Shown: positions 1 to 10,704, counted from the stretch's first letter. The stretch: DNA of 64,000 nucleotides from Salticus scenicus (GCA_963930645.1 OZ005648.1:110522592-110586591), one strand, 5' to 3'. The notes: generated by a model from the sequence alone, not told the origin. Made by a program: numbers and translations.

Positions 1-378
1 TTTTTATTTATTTTTTTCTTAAATCTTTTCCATTGACATTTTATTTGTTCGGCTGGCTACGGTTGGCCCACCACAACGTTCTGAGCCCAACAAAAACTCA
101 TGCGTTAAATTCGCATATAACGGCTCATTTCTACCCATTGCGTAACTTCAAATAAAATACATAATTTTATTACAAGCATTAACATATCGTTGAGGATGTT
201 GATTATTCACAAGAAAGTATAAAAATAGCAAAGTGTATTGCGAAAGTAAAATACTAAATATGTGCCAACGGTTTGCTACCAATTGCGCCATCAATCTAGC
301 CAAAGGGCATATATAACTGTTGATCAACAAAGAACTCGCCGTTGTTTCAATGTTGGCCCATATAAATTTTGTTTGAGG

Positions 379-416
379 GGACTGACTACAGCAGCACTAG
401 TGCGACGTAAAACTAC
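379..416 (+). repeat. 3' fragment of SINE family 1
   Basis: A short stretch reading GCACTAGTGCGACGTAAAAC matches the 3' end of the full SINE at 13960-14230 and the fragments near 23.0 and 27.4 kb. Only the tail end is recognisable, without the (AACC)n run. The GC-richer sequence at 50-120 may be part of the same or another old insertion, but I could not match it. Confidence 0.5.
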
Positions 417-429
417 AGAACCAACCTTT

Positions 430-970
430 ATGATGATACATTTACAGATCTAAGACTAACTGTTTTCGATTTTCTAAAACATTATCACGTATATTAATCA
501 AAAATAATGTGTTTTGAAATAATACAGTTTGTATGCAATTTTCCTACATGGGAATTTAAGCGTTCACAGAAAAATGCTATCATACTAAAATGACATAAGA
601 GTAGTTTTATTTTAATTACCTGTGAATTAAATCGCTTAAAATTCTCCATACGTATTCCGATTAACCTATGAAAAACTATTGTATAAATTGAAAGGATGAA
701 AGTAAGCTAATTATTAGATTGTGTAATATCTTTGAAAGATAAATTTCATTGACACTTGTATAGTTGTCACTTAACATATAAATTAAAAAAATTAAAGTAC
801 ACACAACTGTACTAAATTAACAGAATCAATATAAACGACTGGCCGCTCAATTTTAATTCCCCATCCTTTATGTCATTTAAAGTATTAACTTAAAACCACA
901 ATTATAAGAGAAATCATGTGTTGAATTCAAATCCTAACACAACCCACAATAGACTATCGTATTACATTAA

Positions 971-1002
<32 letters not shown>

Positions 1003-1820
1003 TGACAATTATGAATAAACTAAATGCAATTTATAAGGAATAAATTAAAATCGAAACTTTGAAAAGATATGAAGACAAATTACGCTTTAAAATTAATTTC
1101 TCTGAGGGGAGTAGCGTACCAAATAATATATTATTAGTTTATATAAGATTGGGTCTTTACTAAATTTCGATTGTTTTGAGCCAACCTGTCATGTGAATAA
1201 CATTTTAAAAAAATATTCCGATAGGAAAATAGCGATTTTTCGTTTTCGGGTAAAAACTTCTCGTAAGCAATGATAATGTTTATTCGAATAGAAAAAATTC
1301 GGTTTAAAATTAATGTATTCGTAAAATGTGAACAATTTACTATTATACTTGGATTTCTAATCAAATAAAACTGGTGGATATCTTATCGGCATTAAACATT
1401 TAATTTAATATATGGCGGCGGTCGGGAGGGGACAGAGAACATGAAAGACTGTATATATCAAATTTACCATCTACAATAATTTAAAGTTAAATGATTCATA
1501 AATAATTCAAACAAAACTATAAAAACGACATTTTCTCATAGTCTTTCATCATTTTTTTTTGTTGTTGTTGTTGTTTGAGTTCATTTCATAATAATTTTCT
1601 TTTCACTTTTTCATTTTTTTTTTTTTTTTTTGACTAGCAATATTAAAAGTTTATGTTAACATAAATTTAAACCGAATGCATAAAATCAGAAAAGAACATT
1701 CGATACAAATTACAAACAATAAAAAATATAACAAAAAAAAAAAAAAATACTAAAACAGATTTTAATCTGACTTTATGTAAAAGAATATTTCATTTTTAGT
1801 ACTACGAATATTTTCCCTTC
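430..1820. other. AT-rich non-coding block
   Basis: No gene is visible. The block holds an A-run at about 973-997, a T-run at about 1613-1631 and one GC-richer patch at 1415-1440 (GGCGGCGGTCGGGAGGGG). If the minus-strand exon candidate ending at 1822 is real, this would be its 3' untranslated region. Confidence 0.6.
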
Positions 1821-1821
1821 T

Positions 1822-1975
1822 TCATTTCTGGTTTAATGCACACAAAGTTTGTCCATCATCTTCCAGCTTATTCAGCTGGTCTCGCTCTACCCTCTCATCC
1901 CTTGTGTCACTTAAATTCTCATCAGGATGAAAGCCAAGCTGGCTGGATTTAGAAATGGAAAAAGAGAGTTGACTT
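1822..1975 (-). CDS. Candidate 3'-terminal coding exon, minus strand (unknown protein)
   Basis: I do not recognise the protein. On the minus strand a T-rich 3' splice site (TGTGTCATTATATTTAG) is followed by about 50 codons ending at a TGA at 1822-1824. The frame is serine-rich at first (QLSFSISKSSQLGF), then strongly charged (DENLSDTRDERVERDQLNKL), and ends LCALNQK. Many codons end in G or C, unlike the surrounding DNA. An in-frame TAA lies just upstream of the acceptor, as expected for an exon entering from an intron. Caution: the acidic stretch is the complement of a pyrimidine-rich tract that could instead be the 3' splice-site tract of the plus-strand candidate at 1927-2082. Both cannot easily be true. 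Confidence 0.3.
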
Positions 1976-2082
1976 CTAAATATAATGACACAATCCTGCC
2001 GTTAACCTGCGCGATACTCGTGCTTTTGGCAATATTTTTTATTAGTACGTACAAGTACCACTACCGACAAATGCCAAGATAA
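1927..2082 (+). CDS. Candidate small membrane protein or terminal exon, plus strand
   Basis: A 51-codon ORF starts at ATG 1927 and ends TAA-TGA-TAA in the same frame. The product begins MKAKLAGFRNGKRELTSK, then has a hydrophobic segment at about residues 23-43 (LPLTCAILVLLAIFFISTY) and a basic tail (KYHYRQMPR), so a single-pass membrane topology is plausible. G/C-ending codons are frequent. The ATG sits one base after a possible plus-strand acceptor (TTAAATTCTCATCAG) preceded by a long pyrimidine tract, so it may be a micropeptide with its own start or the last exon of a larger membrane protein. It overlaps the antisense candidate at 1822-1975 and competes with it. No family was recognised. 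Confidence 0.3.
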   Translation: MKAKLAGFRNGKRELTSKYNDTILPLTCAILVLLAIFFISTYKYHYRQMPR

Positions 2083-2497
2083 TGATAAGATGTGTTGCGA
2101 TGCGTATAACGATGAGAAATTAATTAGATTACGAAATTTCATTGTCGCATGCTATTGATATTTGTATCATTTTGAAGTTTAACATTGTCTTAACATTAAT
2201 ATATTAAGATGCGCTTTGAAAGTTTAAAAGAGGGTGAAACAGAAAAATTAGAGATAAATTTTAAAAATACATTTTTATTTCAAAAGGCACAAAAAATGTA
2301 CTTCGGCAAATTATGCATGAATGCAAATCTTCAGCTCAATCGGACGATAAGTGAGCTAAAATTTTATTTTGAACTGGATTTGGAAACTCAAGTCATCAAC
2401 CCCCTCTCTCAAGTCCGTTCCTGACTCAGCAATATATGCAAAATTTCAGCTCGATCGGGCGATAGAAGTAAGTTAAAATTCGAAAACAAATTTTAAA

Positions 2498-2550
2498 CCG
2501 GAGTTGATGACCCAGCGTCATCTTGTAAGGCCCTGGGTCCTTAACTCCGG
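2498..2550. repeat. Imperfect inverted repeat (17-bp arms)
   Basis: CCGGAGTTGATGACCCA at about 2498-2514 pairs with TGGGTCCTTAACTCCGG at about 2534-2550, with two mismatches. It is immediately followed by a smaller inverted repeat (CCGGTA...TACCGG, about 2547-2565) and then by the perfect hairpin at 2564-2620. Confidence 0.75.
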
Positions 2551-2563
2551 TACTCGCAATACC

Positions 2564-2620
2564 GGCTCAAGTTATAACAGACTTAAGGCCACCGCCCTTA
2601 AGTCTGTTATAACTTGAGCC
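2564..2620. repeat. Perfect 25-bp inverted repeat with 7-base loop
   Basis: The arm at 2564-2588 (GGCTCAAGTTATAACAGACT followed by TAAGG) is exactly reverse-complementary to 2596-2620; the loop is CCACCGC. A perfect 25-bp stem with a tight loop is far beyond chance in this window and is much better preserved than the repeats around it. It could be a transposon end, a recent fold-back duplication or a structured transcript element. Confidence 0.9.
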
Positions 2621-2933
2621 TGTATTGTGATTAGAATTATACATGTAAGGAAATTTCAGTTCTAATGGATGATACCCTTATATTACAGATCTCCGTAGAA
2701 CATTCTCAAAATGTCCCCGGAATATCATACTTCACAGGAGGGCATCCTTAAAATATCCTAATGAGAACTAGGAAGTGGGTGAAAACCCAACTCTTAGATT
2801 TGAGCAACGCATATAAATGAACAAATTCTAAACTAAATAAAACTGTTTTTTTTTTTTCTTTCTTTCTTTCTTTTTCTTTTTTTAAGATGATGAAATACAT
2901 AAATATTATGTACAGTTATTTATTTTTATTTTT

Positions 2934-2937
<4 letters not shown>

Positions 2938-2970
<33 letters not shown>
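2938..2970. repeat. (TA)n microsatellite
   Basis: About 33 bases of uninterrupted TA/AT dinucleotide following a CTTT-rich stretch at 2827-2885. Confidence 0.95.
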
Positions 2971-2974
<4 letters not shown>

Positions 2975-3310
2975 TATACCAGTACAAGTATTAGTTCTAC
3001 ATTAACTGAATTCTATTTATAACGTATATCTGGAAAAAAAAATTAGTAAGTTCAAAAGAATTTACAGTAAAGAATATACTGTCGATGACATATTGAAGTT
3101 AAAATAATATGAACACAATGGCTAACATGTCTTTTATCATATTATTTAATTTAAACGAGAAAAAAAAATATTCCTATAATAATAAAAGAAAGATTTAAAT
3201 TATTTCTTAAGAAAGAAATAATAAAACAAGGTATAATTAAACATAGAATAGTCTACCTGCCACAAAAAAAAAGTATGTATTTGTTTAACAGCCAGTCGAT
3301 GTGAAGTAAC

Positions 3311-3365
3311 TGTGACGTCATGTGACGTCACAAATGGTCACAGCAACGTCACAAACGGTCACGGT
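3311..3365. promoter_or_regulatory. Short tandem with two CRE-like palindromes
   Basis: Two copies of the palindrome TGACGTCA lie at 3313-3320 and 3323-3330, and a half-site-containing copy follows at about 3344. The sequence is also a 20-22 bp tandem (ACGTCACAAAYGGTCAC twice). TGACGTCA is the canonical CREB/ATF site. Whether this functions as a regulatory element or is only a short tandem inside an old repeat is unknown. Confidence 0.35.
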
Positions 3366-3369
3366 GCTA

Positions 3370-3771
3370 TTACGGTTTTGCAATGGAAAAAAATCATCGA
3401 TTTAAAATTTGACATGAAAATACTCTAAGAGAAAAATGAAAAATAAATTGACAAGACATGGAAAAAAAAATCTAGGTTTCCGAAAATACTCAAATTATTT
3501 TTCAAATTAATCTATCTCAGAATTTCCGCTTAGTGTTTTTCACTAAGTTTTCTCTGAGATTCAAACATAATGCATATATATTTATGCCTCGATTTAATGA
3601 TGTTTTGTAACTTAAAAATATTTTAGTTAATCTGTCTTAATCTGATTCGAAATGCTAGTCTTTGTAAAGTTATGAAATGCAAAAACTATTTATCCAAGCA
3701 GGATATCTTGTAAAATTGAGCAATGTATGAATAATGATTATTATAAATGTAATAATTAATTAATATTACTG

Positions 3772-3802
<31 letters not shown>

Positions 3803-4204
3803 GTACACAAACGAGATAATTTATTGGAAGAAGTAAAAAAAATAATGATTACAACGTTAATAATTTTCATGCCACTCTACAGCCACCCACAAATTTACTA
3901 AAGAAATTTTTTATATAAACTTCGTTTAAAATTTCTAAATTATATTCTAAAAAATTGGGCGTGTTTAATATTAAATAAGCTAAATATTTGTTGCAAATAA
4001 TGTCGCTTCGAAAATAAACGAAAAAAAAAAATATCTAAATTGTAATAAAAACAGTTTTTAATTGCACAAAACATCACTTATAAACAAATTGAAGAAAAGG
4101 ACGAAGAAGAAATGAAAGAGAAAGGGAGCAAACAATCAAATGTAATGCTTTTAAGATTACAATATAAGCAGGCAAAATAACAACTGAAATTGTTTATTTC
4201 CGAT

Positions 4205-4241
<37 letters not shown>

Positions 4242-5240
4242 GCTTCAAAATAATCGCTGAAGGATAGAGCAAATGAAAATTTACGGCAAAAATCGAACCA
4301 TTTTTCAATTTCTATCATACCACACATATATTTTATTACTTCACATCTTTTTGCCATGAGAAGGTTTCGAAAAACTCCATTATCTTGGTATTTCTGTTTT
4401 CATGGGAAAGCAGATAAGAGTAAAATTTATGACAAATTATATTTTGAATTCGAACTCTTTTTCCGTCTTATCGAAAGACATAAAATTTCTGGATGATATT
4501 GAGGGCATTTTTAACAAAGCTTTTATTTAAATTTTCGATTCAATTTGAGCTAAGCGATTTTGTTTGATGGCTTTTTGTAAATTATTTTCCTAAACTAAAG
4601 CAAATGCATTTCTTTTAATAGCTAAAATGATTTTTCTTCTTTTGTGTGATAACTTTATGAATCAGAATCTTAATAGCAACATATGAGATAAAAGAAGTTA
4701 AGAAAGAAAAGTAAGAGCACGTTTACGAATATAGTATATATGTGCATGCGATTGTTGATCACTTTGCACATTTACAAATATAATTAATACGGTTATTTGA
4801 AAATAAGTAAAATTAATAAAACAGATTTATATTAAATGAAAATTAACAAAATGTATTTTTTCCTATTAATATTATCCAAATTAAAACTATTCAATACTTC
4901 TTTATTATCTCAATATCATGGGGGAAGGGGGGGGGGGATTAATCAAAAATACAGTGACAAATAATTTTTAAAAAATGTAGATTTTATAAATACTGAACTT
5001 TAATAATTGATTTTCTTATAAGTGGTATATATATATAATTTGGATCGAAAATTTTACGAGAAAATATATGCTGACAACTTTTTTAATCGTTTGGGTGCAC
5101 ATTAATTTAAAAGAAGTTTTGCATTTGGAGCACATTTTCGGGGCATGTAGTAATTTTTAAGAGCAGAAGATTTTTTGCGAGAATTCCTTTTTTTTATGAT
5201 TTTAATAATATATGTAATATACTGAGATAATTTTAAAAAA
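3370..5240. other. AT-rich non-coding block
   Basis: No gene or repeat with clear borders is visible. It contains a 29-base T-run at 3774-3802, an A-run at about 4210-4236 (source of an accidental poly-Phe frame on the minus strand), a G-run near 4929-4937 and a short (TA)n near 5028. Confidence 0.65.
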
Positions 5241-5275
5241 TCAGTTCAATATACATATATATATGTATATATATC

Positions 5276-5506
5276 AAAACAAAACAAACTACTTGATAAG
5301 TGTTTTGTACGTCTTTTACTTATTGGAATTACCTCACTATCATTATCATTGTTTATTTGGTTGTTGTCTTCGTCGTTTTCACTTTGGAATTTACTGTAAT
5401 TACTTAACGAATCACTAAAAAATTCTTCATCAGATCGACCACAATCGCTTTTTTCAATAAAATTTTTATCATCACTAACAAAAAGCATATTGTTTATATA
5501 TGACAT
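5276..5506 (-). pseudogene. N-terminal fragment of a piggyBac-like transposase
   Basis: The minus-strand frame from ATG 5506 encodes about 75 residues that are strongly acidic and Ser/Asn-rich (SDEEFFSDSLSNYSKF, then ENDEDNNQINNDNDSE), ending in a basic patch ISKRRTKHLSSS. Acidic low-complexity N-termini followed by a basic patch are typical of piggyBac transposases before their conserved core. The frame then runs into a (TA)n microsatellite and stops. None of the catalytic DDE-like region is present, so the fragment cannot be active. The call rests mainly on its position just inside the terminus at about 5680. Alternatively it is an unrelated acidic ORF. Confidence 0.4.
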
Positions 5507-5686
5507 TATGGTAAAAAGCTGAAATTATTTTTTCCGTTGCAACTGATACAATTTACTTTCAAAGAAACAAAAATGAAGGTGTTAAATACGGTCTCAATTT
5601 CAATGACGTACCATAACGTCATGTGTGATTTTGGCCAACAAATGCACGACGTTCTTGTACGTCAAATGCGGTCAAGAGGTTGAAAT
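5280..5686 (-). mobile_element. 5' end of a piggyBac-like transposon (truncated)
   Basis: Read on the minus strand, the sequence at about 5680 begins with a terminal-type motif CCTCTTGACCGCATTTGACG, followed by CpG-containing palindromic bits (ACGTCGT, TGACGT) and about 170 bp of leader. An acidic reading frame then starts at 5506. A TCAA tetramer flanks the terminus, as expected of a mutated TTAA target. The organisation (terminus, short leader, acidic N-terminus) is that of piggyBac-family elements. The element is cut off after about 400 bp, where the sequence turns into (TA)n, so the catalytic domain and right terminus are missing. Assigned by layout and motif resemblance only. Confidence 0.45.
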
Positions 5687-5747
5687 AACAATGTTGCTAC
5701 CACTTCATAGAAGCCTCAATTTTTTGTTCCACCTTTGATATTTGCAG

Positions 5748-5910
5748 AACAATAAGTTCGTTTCTTGCTCGCCATTATTGTGAACATTCTATTTCCCAAA
5801 TGGCAAACTGTCTGGAAAGTGATGGTTCAGAAACTCAGATGACACTAATATATGATTCAATGTTTAAACATATCGAAGATAACATATCAATACTCCATGA
5901 GTACATGTAG
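5748..5910 (+). CDS. Candidate terminal coding exon, plus strand (unknown protein)
   Basis: A good plus-strand acceptor (GTTCCACCTTTGATATTTGCAG, AG at 5746-5747) is followed by 53 open codons ending TAG at 5908-5910, with TAA next. The product contains FLARHYCEHSISQMANCLES, then DGSETQMTLIYDSMFKHIED and a short tail ending HEYM; composition is ordinary globular protein with little homopolymer. The codon is split across the junction (one base in the exon). I recognise no family. It sits directly outside the piggyBac-like terminus, so it could also be a fragment of other transposon material. Open runs of this length occur by chance in the window, so only the splice site plus composition support it. 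Confidence 0.25.
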
Positions 5911-8470
5911 TAACTGTTCGCGCACTCTGAACACATTTGCTGCCAGAAACCTTTATTGATGTCATTCATGAACTTCCTACATCATGTTTTCCTTTTACAG
6001 GTTAACCTTCATAGTTTCTTTTACAGATAGTTTTGATATATTCCTGTATTATAGTTTTTCATTTACATTGCATATTCATATAACTAATATCTATAAATTA
6101 CTATCGCTAGAAAAAAAAAAAAAAAAAAATCTAATATTATAAGAAATGGGTTACAGTCTTTTTATAAACAAATAAGCAAATTGAATTTATTTATTTATTT
6201 ATATTTATTTTATTGTTATTATCATTTTATTTATTTATTTTATTTTACTTATTTATTTATTTTGCATTTGTATGAAGACCCATTGAAATATTTATTTCTG
6301 AAGAGAAAGAATATACAATATGGTAATTTTTTAAGCTCTTATTCAATATGTTAAAAGGAAAAGTAGTGTAATATTCTTCAAAAAAGGAAAGACGAACCAA
6401 TTAATAATACCTCAAGTCACTGACATACCAGGATGGATATCAAATAAGAAAACGTCCCACACTTACCTAAAAAAGAAAGTTAAAATTAAGCACATATCTA
6501 TTAATAAACCAATAATAATTTATAATATAATCAATAAACTTTAGTGCATCTATAAAAACAATTGTATGGGTGCAATATTAAATATTAACAAATAATAAAC
6601 ATTATTTAATATATTATTATATTACACATGAATACATTATATTAACTTTTATTTTATTAATAGCAAAAGGTTAAAAAATAATTATTAATAATTCGAAAAC
6701 CATAATTAACCAACCATATTTCAATAAAATTAGACACTTTTGTTGCTTTTCGAATTTTAAATGAAAGTTAATGAATGTGTTAATTTATTAACAGTGCTAC
6801 CTAGTTTTAACTACAAGTGTCATATTTAAAAAAATTTCTAAACTGCATGATATTGTAATACTGGTCAGCCTTCCTCCATCTAGCGATCGATGTTTCCAAA
6901 TATTATTTTATTATTATTATTTATCATAATTTTAACTATATTTTTAGGGTTTCTCTTTTAAAATACTTTAATGTCAAAGTTTCCCCCCCCCCCCCTCTTC
7001 ATAAATTATTTTCAATTCCGTCTACTTTGACTTTTAAATTTTATCAGCGTCTTATTAAAAAATATTAAGGTTGCTTTTTTACACTTTTATTCATTGCTTC
7101 ATAATTTTTATCGTTATTTTATTTGTTTTATAACTTTATCAGTTTTTTTTCTTTCTTTTTCAAGATTGGCGGTAAATATTTTTTTTATTAAAATGGATTA
7201 AGTATATTTTTTTCGCATTTTTCTTTATTTCCTAATAGTTTTCAACTCCAATTTCAATTACTATACATAAATTTTATCAGCTTCTTAAAACTTATTTATT
7301 TTTTATTCATTTATTTTTTAAATACACCGAATTTCCCTTTTCTTTTTTTTCCACTCTTTTGTTCCACTGCCTTATATATTTTATTTTATCTATTATTTAT
7401 TTTAACTTTTAAATTCTCTCAGCATCTCAAGATTCACTGGAAATTTTCAAGAAGAAATTTTTGTTTGGATTACATGAAATTTCAAACATCGTATTAGAAA
7501 TTAGAATATAGTGCAAAGAAAGTTCTATATTTATGTAATCAAATTTATAATTTAGAGAAACAATTAACTTAATCTGCTGTTTTATTCTAGTTACACAAAC
7601 TCTAAAAATAATTTTAGAAGAAAAAAAAAATTAAAGCCTCTGGCAGAAACGTGGATCAATTCTTAATTTCTGTTAGCTTTATCCGTATTTATTTTGATAA
7701 ATATAAAGTTTTAAGAAATTTTTATTCCAAACAGGAAAAATAAATATGAGAAATATTTTTTAATGTTTCAGGTTTTGTTTGTATTAGGATTAACTCCTAT
7801 TCATAAAAACATTATTTATTTTGATTTTTAAAAAGAACAGCATTTGATAAATTTAAACTTTTAGTTACGCTGTCTCAAGAGAATATTGCTGGAACTCTTT
7901 GTGCTGATAAAATTTCTCCAATATTTTGAAATTTTTAAAGATTTAATCTCTTTAATTTTTTTTCTTACTTTATCTTTAGTGATTTATTTCTTTCATCAAA
8001 TTGATATAAATCGTATGTTCTTATAATATTTTGTGATGATTTTTTTTTCTTTTATATTTTCTTATGATATAACAGGAATTAGGGATTTTAGAGCTTCATA
8101 CGGTTTTGATATCTTATAACCATAATTTTTTTTCACTAGTAAAATAAAATACAACATTTTTTATATTATTACAAATAATTAGATAAAATACAATTACAAT
8201 AAAAACTTAAGAAAAAAGTTTCAAATTGTTATAAAACTGGTTTTCTTCATCTTTTTTTAAGTTAATATTTCGGGCTTCTAAATTCGAAAATATTAATTCT
8301 CTTGTTCGTTCCTCAATTAAAAGATTTCATTGTGAGAAATTTATTTCTTATTAAAGACTAACTTACAAAAAAAAAAAAAAAAAAATTACACTATAACATA
8401 AAATGTTTTTCGAAAATCACTTTTTATGTTTAAAAGCAATAAAAAAAATCGTGTACAAATATACACATAT
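5911..8470. other. AT-rich non-coding block
   Basis: Apart from the splice-like site at 6463-6490 no gene is seen. Notable are TTTA-rich simple repeat at 6186-6265, a C-run at about 6985-6996, and very T-rich sequence at 7030-7440 with a loosely recurring TTTAAATTTTATCAGC-like motif. An A-run lies at 8369-8384. Confidence 0.65.
6463..6490 (-). promoter_or_regulatory. Possible recursive-splicing (ratchet) site, minus strand
   Basis: On the minus strand a pyrimidine tract and acceptor (AACTTTCTTTTTTAG) are immediately followed by a perfect donor (GTAAGTGT), junction at 6476/6477. A branch-point-like TTTAAC precedes the tract. Juxtaposed 3' and 5' splice sites are the signature of ratchet points in long introns, known from Drosophila. 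A second donor-like GTATGT lies 38 bases further on, so a recursive-splice exon is also possible. A match of this kind can arise by chance in 128 kb of strand sequence. Confidence 0.3.
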
Positions 8471-8477
8471 CTGAGTA

Positions 8478-8828
8478 TACACTGTTACAAATTTCAACAG
8501 AAAACTCTGTGTAATATGTATTACCTTAAGTATTGCGTAAAATTACAGCGAAAAATAAACGGAGATGTCAAATAACTTATTTTATATATTCACTTTAATA
8601 ACTAATATTAATTTAATTAATTATTGGTGAGAATATATTTCGGACTTGGAATGCTTTTCTAAAGTAGAAACAGCCATTCTTAATTTTAATTAAATAATAA
8701 AATTAGGTAAAAATACAGAATAAAGATTGAGAATCTCGATTATTCACTTTTAACTAAGAATTTCTGTAAATTTACAGAGACTCTGGATAAATATTTACAT
8801 AAAATTTACAGAAATTTTTAACAGTGTA
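8478..8828. mobile_element. TA-flanked MITE, family C copy 1
   Basis: The element begins TA-CACTGTTACAAATTTC and ends GAAATTTTTAACAGTG-TA, giving terminal inverted repeats of about 16 bp and a TA on each side, the target duplication of Tc1/mariner-type elements. Body length is about 347 bp with no coding capacity. The sequence is closely similar along its whole length to the copy at 61071-61425, in the same orientation. Confidence 0.85.
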
Positions 8829-8983
8829 GCAGATATCTGTGTTTATCTTAACAAATATAACTATCTGAGTAACAGATATCTATACTTTGTAAATACTTCG
8901 TGATTTGGAAATAATCAAGTAAAAAAGACAACATTAATGCCAATGCCAGATCATTATCATAATATTAAATTTTTGATAGTTAA

Positions 8984-9016
<33 letters not shown>

Positions 9017-9900
9017 GAAAGATAGAAATAAAGAAATCTATAAATAATTTGGATTTCTCCCTCCTCCTTTTTTTTTTTTTTTTTTTTTTTTTTTGGTGTG
9101 TGTGTGTGTGTATTAACAGCATAAATTTTGAATGAAAATTTTTTATTAAAATATGGCTCTTATATTATCTTAATATTAAACGAAAGCAATAAAAAATATT
9201 CAAAGTGTTTCAATTTACATCTTTCTTTTCTTAAGAGAAAGAGATAGAGAAATTTAAAAATTCGGTAACTTGATATAGTAAGTATGTTCTCTATATTTCA
9301 ACATCCAATATATTTTTTAATGAACACATTTAACTACATAATAGATCAAAGAAACTGTAGTTTTATAATTAATGGTATTTCAATCGTTTAAAGATAAGTA
9401 TGCAAGAATTTAATAATATTTGTTAGCAATCAGTTTAGGGTGCAAAAAATATAGTACTACAATAAATTTCTACAAAACATGTGTTTTTTAAAAAATCATA
9501 ATGCGTATAACAAAATGCTGACTACGAATTTTATCTAGCAAAAATTATTAATTTTTCCTCCATTGTCTTTTATATAATAAACATTTTAATTATTTTTCAG
9601 CAACATAAATCCATTTACTTCGGAAACTTATTTTATTAAATTTAATAAATAATAATAAAAAAATTAAAAATATGAAACTATAAGTAGTTACGTTGTAGTA
9701 AAGCTAGATTTCGAAAATTCATTGCGTTAGTGTTACAACAAAACGAAGATCAAACATCCAGACTCAGCATTCAGTTGTTCATAAAACTAAATATTTTAAT
9801 ATTTATGTAGAAAAAAAAAAAAAAAAAAAAAGTTTTTTTTTTTTTTTTTTTTTTCTTTTTAACGGCCTTTCTAGTGAAACCTATAGTTAAGAAATTTAAC
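8829..9900. other. AT-rich block with simple repeats
   Basis: Contains (GA)n at about 8984-9018, a T-run at 9068-9094 followed by (GT)n to 9111, and adjacent A- and T-runs at 9811-9854. No gene is seen; the minus-strand frame at 8934-9122 is a translation of these simple repeats. Confidence 0.75.
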
Positions 9901-9909
9901 CATCAGTTC

Positions 9910-10345
9910 TTCTTACAGGGCGATTCAAAAGAGATGAGCGAATGTGAGCCGAAAAGGCAGAAATTTTGGATTATTACTATTTTTATTATTTTAATGTTAA
10001 AAAATATTAAATAATCGTATTTTTCAAATAATAATAATAATAAAAAATTCGACAACGCTGTACCGACTGAAATAGGGGTACCTTGGGGGGGACTCATGTC
10101 AAAGTTGTGCCTTGGGGGGACTTCATTCAATAAATCCCCATTCAATAAACCGACTGAAATAGGCCCTTAGCACTAATTAAGAGTGTATTATAAAAATTCG
10201 ACAACTGTACCGACTGAAATAGGCCTCTAGCACTAATAAATAAATAAAAATAAATAAATAAATAAAATACATCGTTGGAATTGTGAAAAAACGCGCTTTC
10301 GAATAATGCCGATGCATTTCGTGTATTTTTATTCATTTTTTTTTA
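9910..10345. repeat. Interspersed repeat, copy 1, with internal triplication
   Basis: Starts near CAGGGCGATTCAAAAGAGATG and ends near GCATTTCGTGTATTTTTATT. A unit reading CGACAACTGTACCGACTGAA followed by ATAGG occurs at about 10050-10076, in shortened form at 10149-10170 and again at 10199-10225, with variants of TAGCACTAAT after the second and third. G-rich patches lie at 10084-10118. The outer parts match copy 2 at about 10705-11190 loosely (GCGATTCA start; CGTTGGAAT; TTTCG-rich end). Confidence 0.55.
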
Positions 10346-10704
10346 CACAGAAATGGAATTAAAAACAAAGCTTTTAAAGAAAGAGCTCAAATTGAAAGTT
10401 TTGGAACAACCATGTACATTTTTCACAAAAAAATTCATAACTGACGAAATTTTTGCAATCGGATTGCAATCTTTTTAGGGTTTGTTCCTCTCATCGAGAT
10501 CTAATAATTACTTTATCTTATTATTATTATTATTATTATTATTATTGAGTTATAAAATGTTTAGTGAAAAATTTGATGTTTCGTAAATTTTAAAATTAGG
10601 AATTGCTAGTCCGTATTTTGTTAAAAATTTTATACGGTTAGATAGAAGCTTCATTGACAAAGGCACCTCTAAAGGCACCTCTGGTTAAAATGTTGAATAA
10701 TTAG

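Larger units (their letters stand above)
2322..2675 (+). repeat. Degenerate repeated motif units with hairpins
   Basis: Three divergent copies of a motif of the form GCAAAATTTCAGCTCGATCG occur at about 2322-2350, 2438-2464 and 2644-2675, the first two about 115 bp apart. Between the second and third lies the hairpin cluster listed separately. The block reads as an old interspersed repeat. The frame open at 2209-2424 runs through this repeat and is not believed to be a gene. Confidence 0.5.

Noticed and set aside
4157..4357. 66-residue minus-strand ORF with nine or more Phe in a row
   Set aside because: It is a translation of an A-run; flanks are AT-rich with no splice or start context.
8934..9122. 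Minus-strand ORF with Thr-His, Lys and Ser-Leu repeats
   Set aside because: Translation of adjacent (GT)n, T-run and (GA)n simple repeats.
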